Position numbers and translations under genes: made by a program | NCBI GenBank assembly: GCA_944322755.1 | Contig: CALUPY010000006.1 | Span: forward strand, 24,157-88,156 | DNA from: Candidatus Gastranaerophilales bacterium | Lineage (GTDB): Bacteria > Cyanobacteriota > Vampirovibrionia > Gastranaerophilales > Gastranaerophilaceae | DNA: 64,000 bases | Direction of reading: 5' to 3' | Shown: piece by piece, positions 1 to 9,864 of the stretch | How the letters are laid out: each line of letters starts with the position of its first letter | Numbering within the stretch: position 1 is the stretch's first letter | The notes under the pieces: model-generated | The model's input: the letters and a program-made list of their open reading frames with translations, nothing else | The model's database searches: none | Told to the model about the DNA's origin: nothing

Positions 1-2349
1 GAAATACCTGAAATTTTAAAAGATGTTATAAAAATCGGGCAGCCCGTTCTTGTTCCGTTCGGGCGAATGGGACTTATAAATGCTTTTGTTACAGGATTTT
101 CAAACTATCTTCCGGAGGAAATCAAAGCAAAGCCTGTTGCTGAAATTCTGGATGAAAAACCGCTTTTCGATTTAAAATATCTGCAATTTCTTGAATGGGT
201 TTCGTCGTATTATCTTGCTGATATCCAAAGCGTTCTTGAGTGTGCAATTCCGATGAAGTTTTTAAAACAGTCAAAGAGACTTGTTCAAAAAGTCGGAAAT
301 GTTAACCCGGAAAATGATATAGAAGCCAGGATTCTAAATAATATAGGAAATACATCCGTTCCGGTTTCTGTTTTGTTAAAGCGTACAAAACTGCCTTCTT
401 CAAAATTTTATACAGGATTGCGCAAGCTAAAAAATCGCGGTGCTGTTGATGTTCAAAATATTCTAGATGAGTCGTCGCAAAAACAGCAGATTGAAAAATT
501 TATAAAATTTAAAACTAAAGACGGTGCTGCCGCAAGACAGCTTGAAATACTTAACAGTCTTGAAAAGGCGAGAGAGGTCAGGCTTATTGACTTTGAAAAA
601 GAAGTAAAAACGACCAGAACAACCATAAAAAAACTTGCAGAAGCAGGATTTGCGGAAATAATCGAGCGAGACGTATACAGAAATCCGCTGGATATTTTTA
701 AAACCGCCTCACCAGAACCTTTTCCCGAACTTTCAGAGGAACAAAAGCAGGCATACGAAAAAATTGTAGAGAAATTGGGCACATCCGAAACATTGCTTTT
801 GCATGGAGTTACTTCTTCCGGTAAGACGGAGGTTTATTTTAATGTTATTAAAAAAGTACTGGAGACAGGCAAAAATGTTTTGTTTCTTGCGCCTGAAATT
901 GCACTTGCTTCTATGCTGACAAAAAGGATTGCGAAAAGATTCGGCACGGAAAAAGTTGCAATCTGGCATTCTAATATTTCAGATGGTGAAAAGTATGATG
1001 TATGGAATAAAATACAAAACAATGAAATCCGGATATTGGCTGGTGCTCGCTCGGCTGTGTTTGCACCATTAAAAAATATCGGCGCAATAATAATCGATGA
1101 AGAACATGAGAGTTCTTATAAACAAACAACCCCGTCTCCCCGGTATAATGCAAAAGATGTTGCACAAAAACTTGCACAATTGAATGAATGTCCGATTATT
1201 CTGGGTAGTGCAACGCCGGATGTGAGTGTATATTACCGTGCTAAAAATACCGGAAATTTAGTAGAAATGAAAAACAGGTACAATAACTACGAACTTGCAA
1301 ATGTTCATGTTATTGATATGCGCGAAGAAGCTTTCAGAAAAAATCACGGTATTTTTTCAAGGCCGCTCGTTACTGCAATTGAAGAAAATTTGAAAGCAAA
1401 AAAGCAAACTTTACTTTTGATGAACAGACGCGGATTTTCAAAATATACACAGTGTCTGGCTTGCGGAGAGGTAATTCAGTGCAGCAAATGCGCAATACCG
1501 CTCGTTTTTCATTCCCAAACCCAAACGCTTAAATGCCACTATTGTAATGAAGAAACTGCAATGCCGCAGGTTTGTCCTAAATGCGGAAGCGACGCACTTA
1601 GAAATTGCGGAACAGGAGTTCAAAAAGTTGAAATAATTGCACAAAAACTTTTTCCTGATGCAAGAATAGAGCGTCTGGACAGCGATTCTCTTGCAAAAAA
1701 GAACAGACATATAGAAATACTAAACGATTTTTCAAACGGAAATATTGATATTTTAATCGGCACTCAAATGATAGCCAAAGGTCTTGATAACCCTAATGTT
1801 ACTCTTGTCGGGGTTATAAATGCCGACGGCAGTTTTAATATTCCTGATTTTCGTTCTTGTGAAAGGGGATTCCAGCTTTTGACGCAGGTTGCAGGGCGTG
1901 CAGGGCGCTCGGAGCTTAAAGGCAGCGTTTATTTCCAGACTTTTAATCCTGAATTTTTTGCGCTTGAAACGGCAAAGGAACAAGATTACATCAGTTTTTA
2001 TAAAACGGAAATAGAAGCCAGAGAGATGTTTGATTATCCGCCTTTCAGTAAAATAATAAGAGTTGTGCTCTCATCTGAGAATCAGTACAGAGCTGAAAGA
2101 AGTGCGGAAGAAATAGCTATGCGTTTAAGAGATGTAATAAGCAATAGAAATTGGACAGAACCGATAGCTGTTCTTGGCGCAGGTCAGTGCATTCTTGAAC
2201 GCATACAGAACAATTACAGATACCAGATTATAATAAAAAATAAACTCGAAGATCGCGGACACAGATTCATCGCAGGTTTTTTACAGTCAATAAAACTTCC
2301 GCCGGACATAAAAATGGTGGTTGATGTTGACCCGTTGGATATATTATAG
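1..2349 (+). CDS. priA: Primosomal helicase PriA (5' end outside window)
   Basis: PriA is the 3'-5' DNA helicase that reloads the replisome at stalled forks. The frame is open from base 1, and the residues before the first in-frame ATG at 67 (IGQPVLVPFG, then GLINAFVTGF) match the N-terminal PriA DNA-binding domain, so 67 is internal and the gene starts upstream of the window. The Walker A motif GVTSSGKT is encoded at 805-828, the DEEH helicase box (IIIDEEHESS) near 1090-1120, and a cluster of eight zinc-binding cysteines (CLACG, CSKC, CHYC, CPKCG) near 1455-1600. The GTQMIAKG and AGRAGRS helicase motifs follow. The stop lies 24 nt before mfd, suggesting one transcription unit. Confidence 0.95.
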   Translation, partial: EIPEILKDVIKIGQPVLVPFGRMGLINAFVTGFSNYLPEEIKAKPVAEILDEKPLFDLKYLQFLEWVSSYYLADIQSVLECAIPMKFLKQSKRLVQKVGNVNPENDIEARILNNIGNTSVPVSVLLKRTKLPSSKFYTGLRKLKNRGAVDVQNILDESSQKQQIEKFIKFKTKDGAAARQLEILNSLEKAREVRLIDFEKEVKTTRTTIKKLAEAGFAEIIERDVYRNPLDIFKTASPEPFPELSEEQKQAYEKIVEKLGTSETLLLHGVTSSGKTEVYFNVIKKVLETGKNVLFLAPEIALASMLTKRIAKRFGTEKVAIWHSNISDGEKYDVWNKIQNNEIRILAGARSAVFAPLKNIGAIIIDEEHESSYKQTTPSPRYNAKDVAQKLAQLNECPIILGSATPDVSVYYRAKNTGNLVEMKNRYNNYELANVHVIDMREEAFRKNHGIFSRPLVTAIEENLKAKKQTLLLMNRRGFSKYTQCLACGEVIQCSKCAIPLVFHSQTQTLKCHYCNEETAMPQVCPKCGSDALRNCGTGVQKVEIIAQKLFPDARIERLDSDSLAKKNRHIEILNDFSNGNIDILIGTQMIAKGLDNPNVTLVGVINADGSFNIPDFRSCERGFQLLTQVAGRAGRSELKGSVYFQTFNPEFFALETAKEQDYISFYKTEIEAREMFDYPPFSKIIRVVLSSENQYRAERSAEEIAMRLRDVISNRNWTEPIAVLGAGQCILERIQNNYRYQIIIKNKLEDRGHRFIAGFLQSIKLPPDIKMVVDVDPLDIL

Positions 2350-2373
2350 GTCTTTTGGTGCTAAAATAACTAC

Positions 2374-5300
2374 ATGCTAAACTATATTAACAGCCAGAAT
2401 TATATAAACATAGAAAAAACCAGGGCTTTTTTGAACAAGAATTGTTCTTTTACACTGACCGGTTTGACCTCGTTTTTGAGGCTGTTTTTGCTTGCAGAAA
2501 TTTCTCTTTCTAAAAAAGTTATTTTTGTTACAAACACAGAGCAGAATGCCCTGAAATACAAACACGACCTGGAAAAAATGTTTGATATCCCGTCGAAAAT
2601 ATTCCCGTATCAGGATGTTTCGCCTTATGACGGAGTGTCAGGCAATTTGTACAAATATTCTCAGCAAATTTCAATACTAAAAAATCTGTTGAATGAAAAC
2701 TTGCTGCTTGTACCGGTAAAGGCTTTGGCTGATAAATTTCCGGCTGTTGATTTTTATGAAAAAAATTCTTTTGAAATAAAAGTAGACGGCGAAGTTGATT
2801 TGACAGAATTGCCTAAAAAACTTGTATCGATGGGCTATAAGCGTGTTACCATGGTCAGTGATATCGGAGAGTTCAGTGTCAGAGGGGATATTGTAGATAT
2901 CTATACACATACTGATAACGGAAAACCCGTTCGTATTGAACTCTGGGGAGATACGGTTGTTGATATAAGATATTTTAATAATGAGACCCAGCGCAGTATA
3001 AAAAAGATAAAAGAAATTACAATACTTCCCGTGTATAAATTTGTTCTAAATGACCAAAATATCAAGGACTTTAAGCAAACTGTAACGGCGCTTGTAAAAG
3101 AAAAAGAGTACGGTGAAAACATAAATATTGCGAATGAATTGCTGCGGGAAACTCTTGAAAAAGCTGATAACGAAGGATATTTTGACGGAATCGAATATTT
3201 GCAGACTTATTTTAATCCGCGGTTAAAAAGCTTGTTTGAATTGTCTGACGGTGAGTTTTTGGTAATTTTTGATGAATCAACCGAGATTTTTTCCAGGTAT
3301 AGACAGTTTGATGAAATATACGATAAACAGATAGAAGAAAATGATGCAAAGGCTCTGAATCTTCCGTTGAAACAGAAAAATCACGTTACGTATGATGAAT
3401 TTCATAAGTCTGCTGCCGGTCTCGAGAAAGTCTTTTTTGACAATTTTATGGATTTTTACTCAGATTTTGTTGTGGATTTTGACAGTTCCTTGATTACCGG
3501 TTTTTCATCTCACGTGGACGATATCGCGGTTTTTGTTGAAGAAAAAATAAAAGACGGGTATAAAGTTGTAATAGCTACTGATTACCGGAAGCGCGTTGAA
3601 GAAATATTGAATGATTTTGGCATTCCTTATTCTGATGCTTTTTCACAGAGACGTTGTGTTTATCTGTCGGAAAACCTTGCTTTGGGAGGGTCGGCAGTTG
3701 AAGATTTAAAACTTGTTGTTTTGACGGATAAGGAGCTGTTTAATAAAAAATCAAAAGACATAACAGGTCAAAAACAGTCATATTACAAAGAAAAAGCGGA
3801 ATATATAGAGTCAATAAACGATATAAAAGAGGGTGAATACGTTGTCCATTCCGTTCACGGTGTCGGACTTTATAAAGGTCTTTCAAAACAGGAAATTGAC
3901 GGACAGGAGAAGGATTATCTGACGATTGAATATGCCGCGGGCGACAAATTGCACATGCCTGCTGAGCAGATAAACCTCCTTGCCCGCTACAGAGGCTCGG
4001 GAAGTGTACACCCCAAACTCTCGAGAATGGGCGGCAATGACTGGCAAAATACCAAAACCAGAGCAAAAAAAGCAATTGAAGATATTGCACGAGATTTACT
4101 CGAGCTTTATGCAAAACGTGAAATATCGGAGGGCATTGCTTTTGAACCGGATACTGTATGGCAGTATGAGATGGAGGACGCGTTTGAATTTACTGAGACC
4201 CCTGACCAGATGAAAGCTATTCAGGAAACGAAAGCGGACATGGAGAGCCAAAAACCAATGGACAGGCTTATCTGTGCCGATGTCGGTTTTGGGAAAACAG
4301 AGGTTGCTATTCGTGCTATATTTAAAGCCGTTATGTCCGGTAAACAGGCTGCTATTATTGTTCCTACGACGATTCTTGCCCTGCAGCACTATCAGACCAT
4401 CTCGGAACGGTTTAAACCATTTCCCCTGAAAGTTGAGTTATTGTCCCGTTTTAGAACCGCAAAAGAACAAAAGCAGACAATAAAAAATATAACAACAGGT
4501 GAATGTGATGTTGTTGTCGGTACGCACAGACTTTTGCAAAATGATGTAGTGTTTAAAAATCTCGGACTGCTTGTAATTGATGAGGAGCACAGATTTGGTG
4601 TTAAACACAAAGAAAAACTTAAAATGATGAGAAAAAATATAGATATTCTCAGTATGTCAGCGACTCCGATACCGAGGACTTTGTACATGTCATTGTCAGG
4701 TATAAAGGATATGAGCGTCATAAATACAGCGCCGATGAACAGACTTCCTGTGAAAACGTATGTCGGTGTGTACAACGATACTTATGTAAAAAACGCAATA
4801 AATCATGAACTTGAGCGTGACGGGCAGGTCTTTTTCCTTTATAACAGAGTTGAAACAATTTATGAATTTGCAAATCAACTGCAGGAGATTGTACCTAATG
4901 CAAGAATAGCGGTTGCGCATGGTCAGCTTGACGAAAAAGTGCTTGAGAAAATAATGGTAGAGTATGCTGAACACAAATACGATATTTTGCTTTGTACTAC
5001 GATTATTGAATCCGGACTTGATATTCCCAACGCAAACACAATGATAATATATGATTCAGACAGGTTTGGACTTGCACAGCTTTACCAGCTCAGAGGGCGA
5101 GTCGGACGTTCTGACAGACAGGCGTATTGTTACTGTTTTTACAGACCAAAGAAAGAACTTACACCGGAAGCTATACAAAGACTCGGTGCCATAAAGGAAT
5201 TTTCAACTCTTGGCGGCGGTTATCAGATTGCTCTGAGGGATATTGAAATCAGAGGAGTCGGAAACATTCTCGGCACAAAACAGCACGGACACATGACCAG

Positions 5301-5874
5301 TGTTGGTTTTGATACATACTGCCAGCTTCTGGAAGAAACAATAAACGAGTTGACCGACAGGGAAGTTGAAAAACAGCAGCCGGCTATTGTGGATATAAAT
5401 GTTACCGCATTTATTCCGGACGAGTGGGTTGGTTCCAAAGAGCAGAAAATGATTGAGTATAAGCGGCTTGCAGATGTTGCAACTATCGAAGAATTGAATT
5501 TGATAAGAGAAGAATGGGTGGACAGATTCTCGAAAATTCCGCAGGAAGTTGAAAACCTTATAAAACTTATACATCTAAGGCTTCTTGCTACACAGGCGAA
5601 AATCAGTCTAATCAGGGAAACGCCTGAGAATATCAGAATTTACATGCCTTATACAAAGGCTGAATGGGGCATAATTGCGACGCGATTAGACAGAAATATT
5701 ACAAAATATATAAAATATACAATTGCCCCGAAGTCTTGCCGGGAAGGCAATTCCATACTTCTGTTCAATAATGCTATTCTTAATTTTGAAGAAGTATTTA
5801 ACATATTGGCGGATTTATTTTATTATATAAATAAGATTAGCTATGAATATACAAATAATAACAAACAGACTTAA
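2374..5874 (+). CDS. mfd: Transcription-repair coupling factor Mfd
   Basis: Mfd removes RNA polymerase stalled at DNA lesions and recruits UvrA. The 1166-residue length is normal for the family. From N to C it has a UvrB-like module, a CarD-type RNA-polymerase-interaction domain (about residues 486-550, EYVVHSVHGVGLYKG), a RecG-like helicase with Walker A (ADVGFGKTE, about residue 638) and DEEH box (VIDEEHRFG, about 736), the LYQLRGRVGRS motif, and the C-terminal TRCF domain. The ATG at 2374 lacks a strong Shine-Dalgarno; translation may depend on the priA transcript just upstream. The next gene starts 10 nt after the stop. Confidence 0.96.
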   Translation: MLNYINSQNYINIEKTRAFLNKNCSFTLTGLTSFLRLFLLAEISLSKKVIFVTNTEQNALKYKHDLEKMFDIPSKIFPYQDVSPYDGVSGNLYKYSQQISILKNLLNENLLLVPVKALADKFPAVDFYEKNSFEIKVDGEVDLTELPKKLVSMGYKRVTMVSDIGEFSVRGDIVDIYTHTDNGKPVRIELWGDTVVDIRYFNNETQRSIKKIKEITILPVYKFVLNDQNIKDFKQTVTALVKEKEYGENINIANELLRETLEKADNEGYFDGIEYLQTYFNPRLKSLFELSDGEFLVIFDESTEIFSRYRQFDEIYDKQIEENDAKALNLPLKQKNHVTYDEFHKSAAGLEKVFFDNFMDFYSDFVVDFDSSLITGFSSHVDDIAVFVEEKIKDGYKVVIATDYRKRVEEILNDFGIPYSDAFSQRRCVYLSENLALGGSAVEDLKLVVLTDKELFNKKSKDITGQKQSYYKEKAEYIESINDIKEGEYVVHSVHGVGLYKGLSKQEIDGQEKDYLTIEYAAGDKLHMPAEQINLLARYRGSGSVHPKLSRMGGNDWQNTKTRAKKAIEDIARDLLELYAKREISEGIAFEPDTVWQYEMEDAFEFTETPDQMKAIQETKADMESQKPMDRLICADVGFGKTEVAIRAIFKAVMSGKQAAIIVPTTILALQHYQTISERFKPFPLKVELLSRFRTAKEQKQTIKNITTGECDVVVGTHRLLQNDVVFKNLGLLVIDEEHRFGVKHKEKLKMMRKNIDILSMSATPIPRTLYMSLSGIKDMSVINTAPMNRLPVKTYVGVYNDTYVKNAINHELERDGQVFFLYNRVETIYEFANQLQEIVPNARIAVAHGQLDEKVLEKIMVEYAEHKYDILLCTTIIESGLDIPNANTMIIYDSDRFGLAQLYQLRGRVGRSDRQAYCYCFYRPKKELTPEAIQRLGAIKEFSTLGGGYQIALRDIEIRGVGNILGTKQHGHMTSVGFDTYCQLLEETINELTDREVEKQQPAIVDINVTAFIPDEWVGSKEQKMIEYKRLADVATIEELNLIREEWVDRFSKIPQEVENLIKLIHLRLLATQAKISLIRETPENIRIYMPYTKAEWGIIATRLDRNITKYIKYTIAPKSCREGNSILLFNNAILNFEEVFNILADLFYYINKISYEYTNNNKQT

Positions 5875-5884
5875 GGAGTTTCAC

Positions 5885-7018
5885 ATGAAAAAAACAAAAT
5901 TATTGGCGACAATTGCTCTTTCAACAATGTTGCTGAGCGGTTGCGTACTTAGTGATAGAAATGCGATTATTAAAGTTAATAACGAAGCTATTACAAAACA
6001 GCAGTACCAGCAGGCATTTGACGCTGTAGCGAACAATTCTATGTTTTCACAAATGGGTATAGACATGAAAAAAGACCCGAACAGCTTTATGCACCTTATG
6101 CTGAAAGACAGAGTTGTTAACGAACTTATTGTAAAAAAACTGCTTGATCAGGAAATCAAAAAGAAACATATCAAAGTTTCAAACGAAGATATTGATAATA
6201 AGCTGAAAACTATTATTGATAAAGTCGGTTCAAAAGACAAATTTAACCAGATTTTGAAAGAAAACGGCATTTCGGCTTCCCAGTTCAGAAAAGACCTGAC
6301 TGACGAAGTTAAAGTGGAAAAACTTGTTGATACACTTTCCGTTGTTTCTGTAAGCGACACAGAGGCTAAAAAATTCTATGAAAAGAATATTGAACAGTTC
6401 AAATATCCTGACAAAGTCAGAGCTTCTCATATTCTTGTAAGTGCCAATGCTGAAGAAATAAAAGAAAAGATTGCATCATCGGAAGCAGGCAAAGGCTTAA
6501 CTGCTGAACAGATTGACGCTCAGGTTAAACAAGAAATGTCAAAAAGACTTGAAAAAGCACAAAAACTTCTTGCTGAGCTGAAAAAAGATTCTTCCAAGTT
6601 TGCTAAGATTGCAAAAGACAACTCGGATGACACAATGAGTGCAAAACAGGGCGGAGACTTAGGCTTCTTTGCTAAAGAAGAAATGGTAGAACCGTTTGCT
6701 AACGCTGCATTCGCTATGAAACCGAATACACTGAGCGATGTTGTTGTAACACCTTACGGCTATCATATAATTTATGTTACAGACAGAAAGAAAGCCGGTG
6801 CAGAGTCCTTTGAAAAGGTAAAACCGGAAATTAAAGCATTCCTTGAAAATCAAGAAAAAGTAAAAGTTTTGCAAGAATATGTTAACACTTTGAAAAATAA
6901 TGCTAAAATAGAGTATAAAGATGCAAGCTTTAATCCTGAAGTTATCCAAAAGCAGCTTAAGGAACAGGCAAAAAGCAATCCTGCATTGATGGACTCACAA
7001 AAATCAGCAAAGGAATAG
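5885..7018 (+). CDS. SurA/PrsA-like peptidylprolyl isomerase lipoprotein
   Basis: A 377-residue foldase. The start at 5885 is preferred over an in-frame ATG at 5843 because TAAGGAG (5872-5878) sits six bases upstream and because it places a lipoprotein signal (LLSG-C, Cys20) at the N-terminus. After the signal comes a SurA_N-type helical region, then a PpiC parvulin domain at about residues 175-300 (RASHILVSA to PYGYHIIYVTD) carrying a charged insertion. It probably acts as a lipid-anchored chaperone for exported proteins in the periplasm. It lies between mfd and the heptose genes, with rfaE1 starting three bases after its stop. Confidence 0.88.
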   Translation: MKKTKLLATIALSTMLLSGCVLSDRNAIIKVNNEAITKQQYQQAFDAVANNSMFSQMGIDMKKDPNSFMHLMLKDRVVNELIVKKLLDQEIKKKHIKVSNEDIDNKLKTIIDKVGSKDKFNQILKENGISASQFRKDLTDEVKVEKLVDTLSVVSVSDTEAKKFYEKNIEQFKYPDKVRASHILVSANAEEIKEKIASSEAGKGLTAEQIDAQVKQEMSKRLEKAQKLLAELKKDSSKFAKIAKDNSDDTMSAKQGGDLGFFAKEEMVEPFANAAFAMKPNTLSDVVVTPYGYHIIYVTDRKKAGAESFEKVKPEIKAFLENQEKVKVLQEYVNTLKNNAKIEYKDASFNPEVIQKQLKEQAKSNPALMDSQKSAKE

Positions 7019-7021
7019 AAT

Positions 7022-8038
7022 ATGAACAAAATCCTTAAGGACAATTTGTTTTCATTAATAGAAAATTTTAAAAACGCAAAAATTCTTGTTCTTGGGGATA
7101 TAATACTTGACGAGTATCTTTGGGGGAAGGCAAACAGGCTTTCTCCCGAGGCACCCGTACCGATTCTTGAAGTTCAGAACAAAACTTATCTCCCCGGCGG
7201 CGCTTCAAATGTTGCCAATAACATTGCTTCACTTGGCGGAAGTGTTTTTCTTTCCGGTGTTATAGGGGATGATTTATACAAAAGTCTTTTTGAAAACCTG
7301 ATTAAAAAGAACAATATCAATAATGACTTTGTTGTTGTGGATAATTCCCGTCCGACTACGGTAAAAACGAGACTTATTGCCCACAATAATAAACATCTCG
7401 CCAGAGTAGACCATGAGGTCAGTACGCCTGTTTCAAACGAGATTGCCGACCGGCTCTTTGAGAATGCGGAAAAAATTATCAACGATGTGGATTTGATTAT
7501 ACTTTCCGATTATGTAAAGGGCGTTTTGACTAATGAGTTGATAAAAAAGATTATAAAACTGGCAAAGAACCATAAAAAGCCTATTCTAATGGATCCTAAA
7601 GGTCAGGATTTTTCAAAATATTCCGGCGTCGATATTCTTGTGCCTAATATTAATGAGGCACTGATTGCTACAAAATCGCCTGCCGAAAAACCTGTAAGAG
7701 AGATTGCGGAAGAACTCAGAAAAATTTGCAAGGCGGATAAGGTTGTCATAACATTATCTGACGAAGGCGCGTATTATTTTGACGGTAAAGAAGAGATAAA
7801 CCTTAAATCATATTCTACAGAAGTGTATGATGCAACCGGCGCCGGAGATACGTTTGTTGCTGCATTGGGTTTGGGGCTTGTATGCTCCGGGTTTAAGTTT
7901 GATGAATCACTTGCGCTTGCGAATTATGCGGCTGCTGTGGCGGTTAGAAAAGTCGGAACTTATGCAATAAAACCCGTGCAGTTGAAAGAAATTGTAAAGG
8001 TTGCTTATAACAACATAAAACTCGGAACGGAGATATAA
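7022..8038 (+). CDS. rfaE1: D-glycero-beta-D-manno-heptose-7-phosphate kinase
   Basis: PfkB-family sugar kinase of 338 residues that phosphorylates heptose-7-phosphate in ADP-heptose synthesis for the LPS inner core. The N-terminal LVLGDIILDEYLWG and GGASNVANN segments and the C-terminal anion-hole/catalytic motif DATGAGDTFVAAL (about residues 269-281, Asp as base) are intact. The adenylyltransferase half found fused in E. coli HldE is here a separate gene starting directly after the stop. AAGGAA precedes the ATG. Family assignment is strong; the heptose substrate is supported by the adjacent rfaE2. Confidence 0.92.
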   Translation: MNKILKDNLFSLIENFKNAKILVLGDIILDEYLWGKANRLSPEAPVPILEVQNKTYLPGGASNVANNIASLGGSVFLSGVIGDDLYKSLFENLIKKNNINNDFVVVDNSRPTTVKTRLIAHNNKHLARVDHEVSTPVSNEIADRLFENAEKIINDVDLIILSDYVKGVLTNELIKKIIKLAKNHKKPILMDPKGQDFSKYSGVDILVPNINEALIATKSPAEKPVREIAEELRKICKADKVVITLSDEGAYYFDGKEEINLKSYSTEVYDATGAGDTFVAALGLGLVCSGFKFDESLALANYAAAVAVRKVGTYAIKPVQLKEIVKVAYNNIKLGTEI

Positions 8039-8509
8039 TTGGGAAAACTTGTAAAAAGAGAGGAATTGCCGGAACTTTTAAAAGAGCTGCGCTCTCAGGG
8101 AAAGACTATAGTTACGACGAACGGATGTTTTGATATACTTCATGTCGGACATGTCAGGTATCTGCAAAAAACAAAGACATTTGCGGATGTGCTGATTGTT
8201 GCATTGAACTCCGATATATCCGTAAAAAAAATTAAAGGACCTGACAGACCTGTAAACAATGAAAATGACCGTGCTGAAATTTTATGTGCACTGTCTTGCG
8301 TGGATTATGTAGTACTTTTTGATGAATCTTCTCCGGAAAAGCTGCTTGTTGAAATAAAACCGGATGTTCATACAAAAGGCGCTGATTACACGGTGGAAAC
8401 CCTGCCGGAAGCAAAAGCCATTATTGCAAACGGCGGAAGAATTGAGTTTATAAGCTTTGTAGAGGGGAAATCTACGACTGCAGTTATAGAAAAAATGAGA
8501 AATTCATAA
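8039..8509 (+). CDS. rfaE2: D-glycero-beta-D-manno-heptose 1-phosphate adenylyltransferase
   Basis: A 156-residue nucleotidyltransferase that makes ADP-heptose from heptose-1-phosphate. TNGCFDILHVGHVRYL (about residues 25-41) holds the HxGH signature, and KGKST-like EGKSTTAVIEK ends the domain. No ATG fits; the reading frame begins with TTG at 8039, immediately after the rfaE1 TAA, with ACGGAG a few bases upstream, which points to translational coupling. Together with rfaE1 it reproduces the two domains of HldE in the same order. Confidence 0.92.
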   Translation: MGKLVKREELPELLKELRSQGKTIVTTNGCFDILHVGHVRYLQKTKTFADVLIVALNSDISVKKIKGPDRPVNNENDRAEILCALSCVDYVVLFDESSPEKLLVEIKPDVHTKGADYTVETLPEAKAIIANGGRIEFISFVEGKSTTAVIEKMRNS

Positions 8510-8568
8510 AATTGTCTTTTTATTGTATGATTTATTCATAAATTATTAAGTAATAGAGGGATGATGTT

Positions 8569-9864
8569 ATGAATAATTCTGTAAAAGCGGTAATTCTTGC
8601 TGCAGGCAAAGGCACCAGAATGAAATCTGAGACGCCTAAAGTTTTGCATAAAATTTTAAATAAGACCATATTGGGTTATGTTCTTGATGCGGTGAATGCA
8701 ACCGGGGAAGTTACGGAAAATTATGTTATAGTAGGACATCAGGCAGAGCTTGTGGAAAATTTTGTAAAAGAGAATTATTCCAATGCAAAATGCTGTCTCC
8801 AATCACCGCAGCTTGGCACCGGACACGCTGTGTATCAAGCTTATGACTCCTTGAAGAGCTTTGATGGGGAAGTTGTTATCTTAAACGGTGATATTCCTCT
8901 TATTACTCCGGAAACATTGAAAGAGTTTATTGCTGCTCACAGGGAGCATAAAGCTTCGCTTACCGTTATGTCTGCCATTTTTAACGACCCCTCTAACTAC
9001 GGCAGAATTATAAGGGATGAAAAAGGTTCGGTAAAAGCAATTATAGAGGAAAAAGATGCAACACCCGCGCAGAAAAAAATACAGGAAATCAACACAGGCG
9101 TCTATCTTTTGAACTGGAAGGATATGTCAGATGCGTTTTTGCACCTTGATTCAAACAATGCACAGGGAGAATATTACCTGACAGATATTGTAAAATGGGC
9201 AATAGCAAACGGTCTTAAGACAGAAGCTTATGTGCTTAAAAACAATGAAGAATCTTTCGGAATAAATTCAAAAATCCAGCTTGCTCAGGCAGGAAAAATA
9301 TTGAATAAACGTACACTTTGCAAACTTATGGAAGACGGCGTTACAATTGTCGACCCAGACACAACTTATATTTCTTGTGATACTGAAATCGGCGCGGATA
9401 CGATTGTATACCCTTGCACTTACATTGAGGGAAAAAATAAAATCGGTAAAGACTGTAAAATCGGGCCGTTTGCAAGGCTGCGCGGGGATGTTGAAATCGG
9501 CGACAGTGTAAAAATCGGAAATTTTGTGGAAGTTAAAAAATCTGTTATAAAAAGCAACACGAATGTTTCTCATTTAAGCTATATAGGCGACAGCGAGCTT
9601 GGCTCGGGGGTAAATATCGGTGCCGGAACTATAACAGCAAATTATGACCCGATATCTAAAGTTAAAAGCAGAACGGTTCTTGAAGACGGCGCAAATACCG
9701 GTTCAAACACGGTTCTTGTAGCTCCGGTTACGCTGAAAGAAAACGCAATGACAGCCGCAGGTTCAGTCGTTTCAAAAAATATTGAAAAAGATGCCCTGGC
9801 TATCACGAGAGCACCGTTGAAAGTTATTTCAGGCTGGGTTTCAAGATTGAAAAAACATGATTAG
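8569..9864 (+). CDS. glmU: Bifunctional UDP-GlcNAc pyrophosphorylase / glucosamine-1-P acetyltransferase
   Basis: GlmU performs the last two steps of UDP-GlcNAc synthesis, feeding peptidoglycan and LPS. The N-terminal uridyltransferase shows LAAGKGTRMKSETPKVLH (about residues 11-28), LGTGHAV and NGDIPLIT. From about residue 250 a left-handed beta-helix of hexapeptide repeats follows, with the acetyltransferase signature GPFARLRG, NFVEVKK and GAGTITANYD. At 431 residues it is slightly shorter than the E. coli protein but has both domains. The 3' end overlaps the next gene by eight bases. Confidence 0.95.
   Translation: MNNSVKAVILAAGKGTRMKSETPKVLHKILNKTILGYVLDAVNATGEVTENYVIVGHQAELVENFVKENYSNAKCCLQSPQLGTGHAVYQAYDSLKSFDGEVVILNGDIPLITPETLKEFIAAHREHKASLTVMSAIFNDPSNYGRIIRDEKGSVKAIIEEKDATPAQKKIQEINTGVYLLNWKDMSDAFLHLDSNNAQGEYYLTDIVKWAIANGLKTEAYVLKNNEESFGINSKIQLAQAGKILNKRTLCKLMEDGVTIVDPDTTYISCDTEIGADTIVYPCTYIEGKNKIGKDCKIGPFARLRGDVEIGDSVKIGNFVEVKKSVIKSNTNVSHLSYIGDSELGSGVNIGAGTITANYDPISKVKSRTVLEDGANTGSNTVLVAPVTLKENAMTAAGSVVSKNIEKDALAITRAPLKVISGWVSRLKKHD

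Noticed and set aside
67..69. ATG as start of priA
   Set aside because: The frame continues upstream to base 1 with residues that belong to the PriA N-terminal domain.
3740..4114. Long antisense ORF inside mfd
   Set aside because: Shadow of the conserved mfd reading frame; composition is unlike a protein of this genome.
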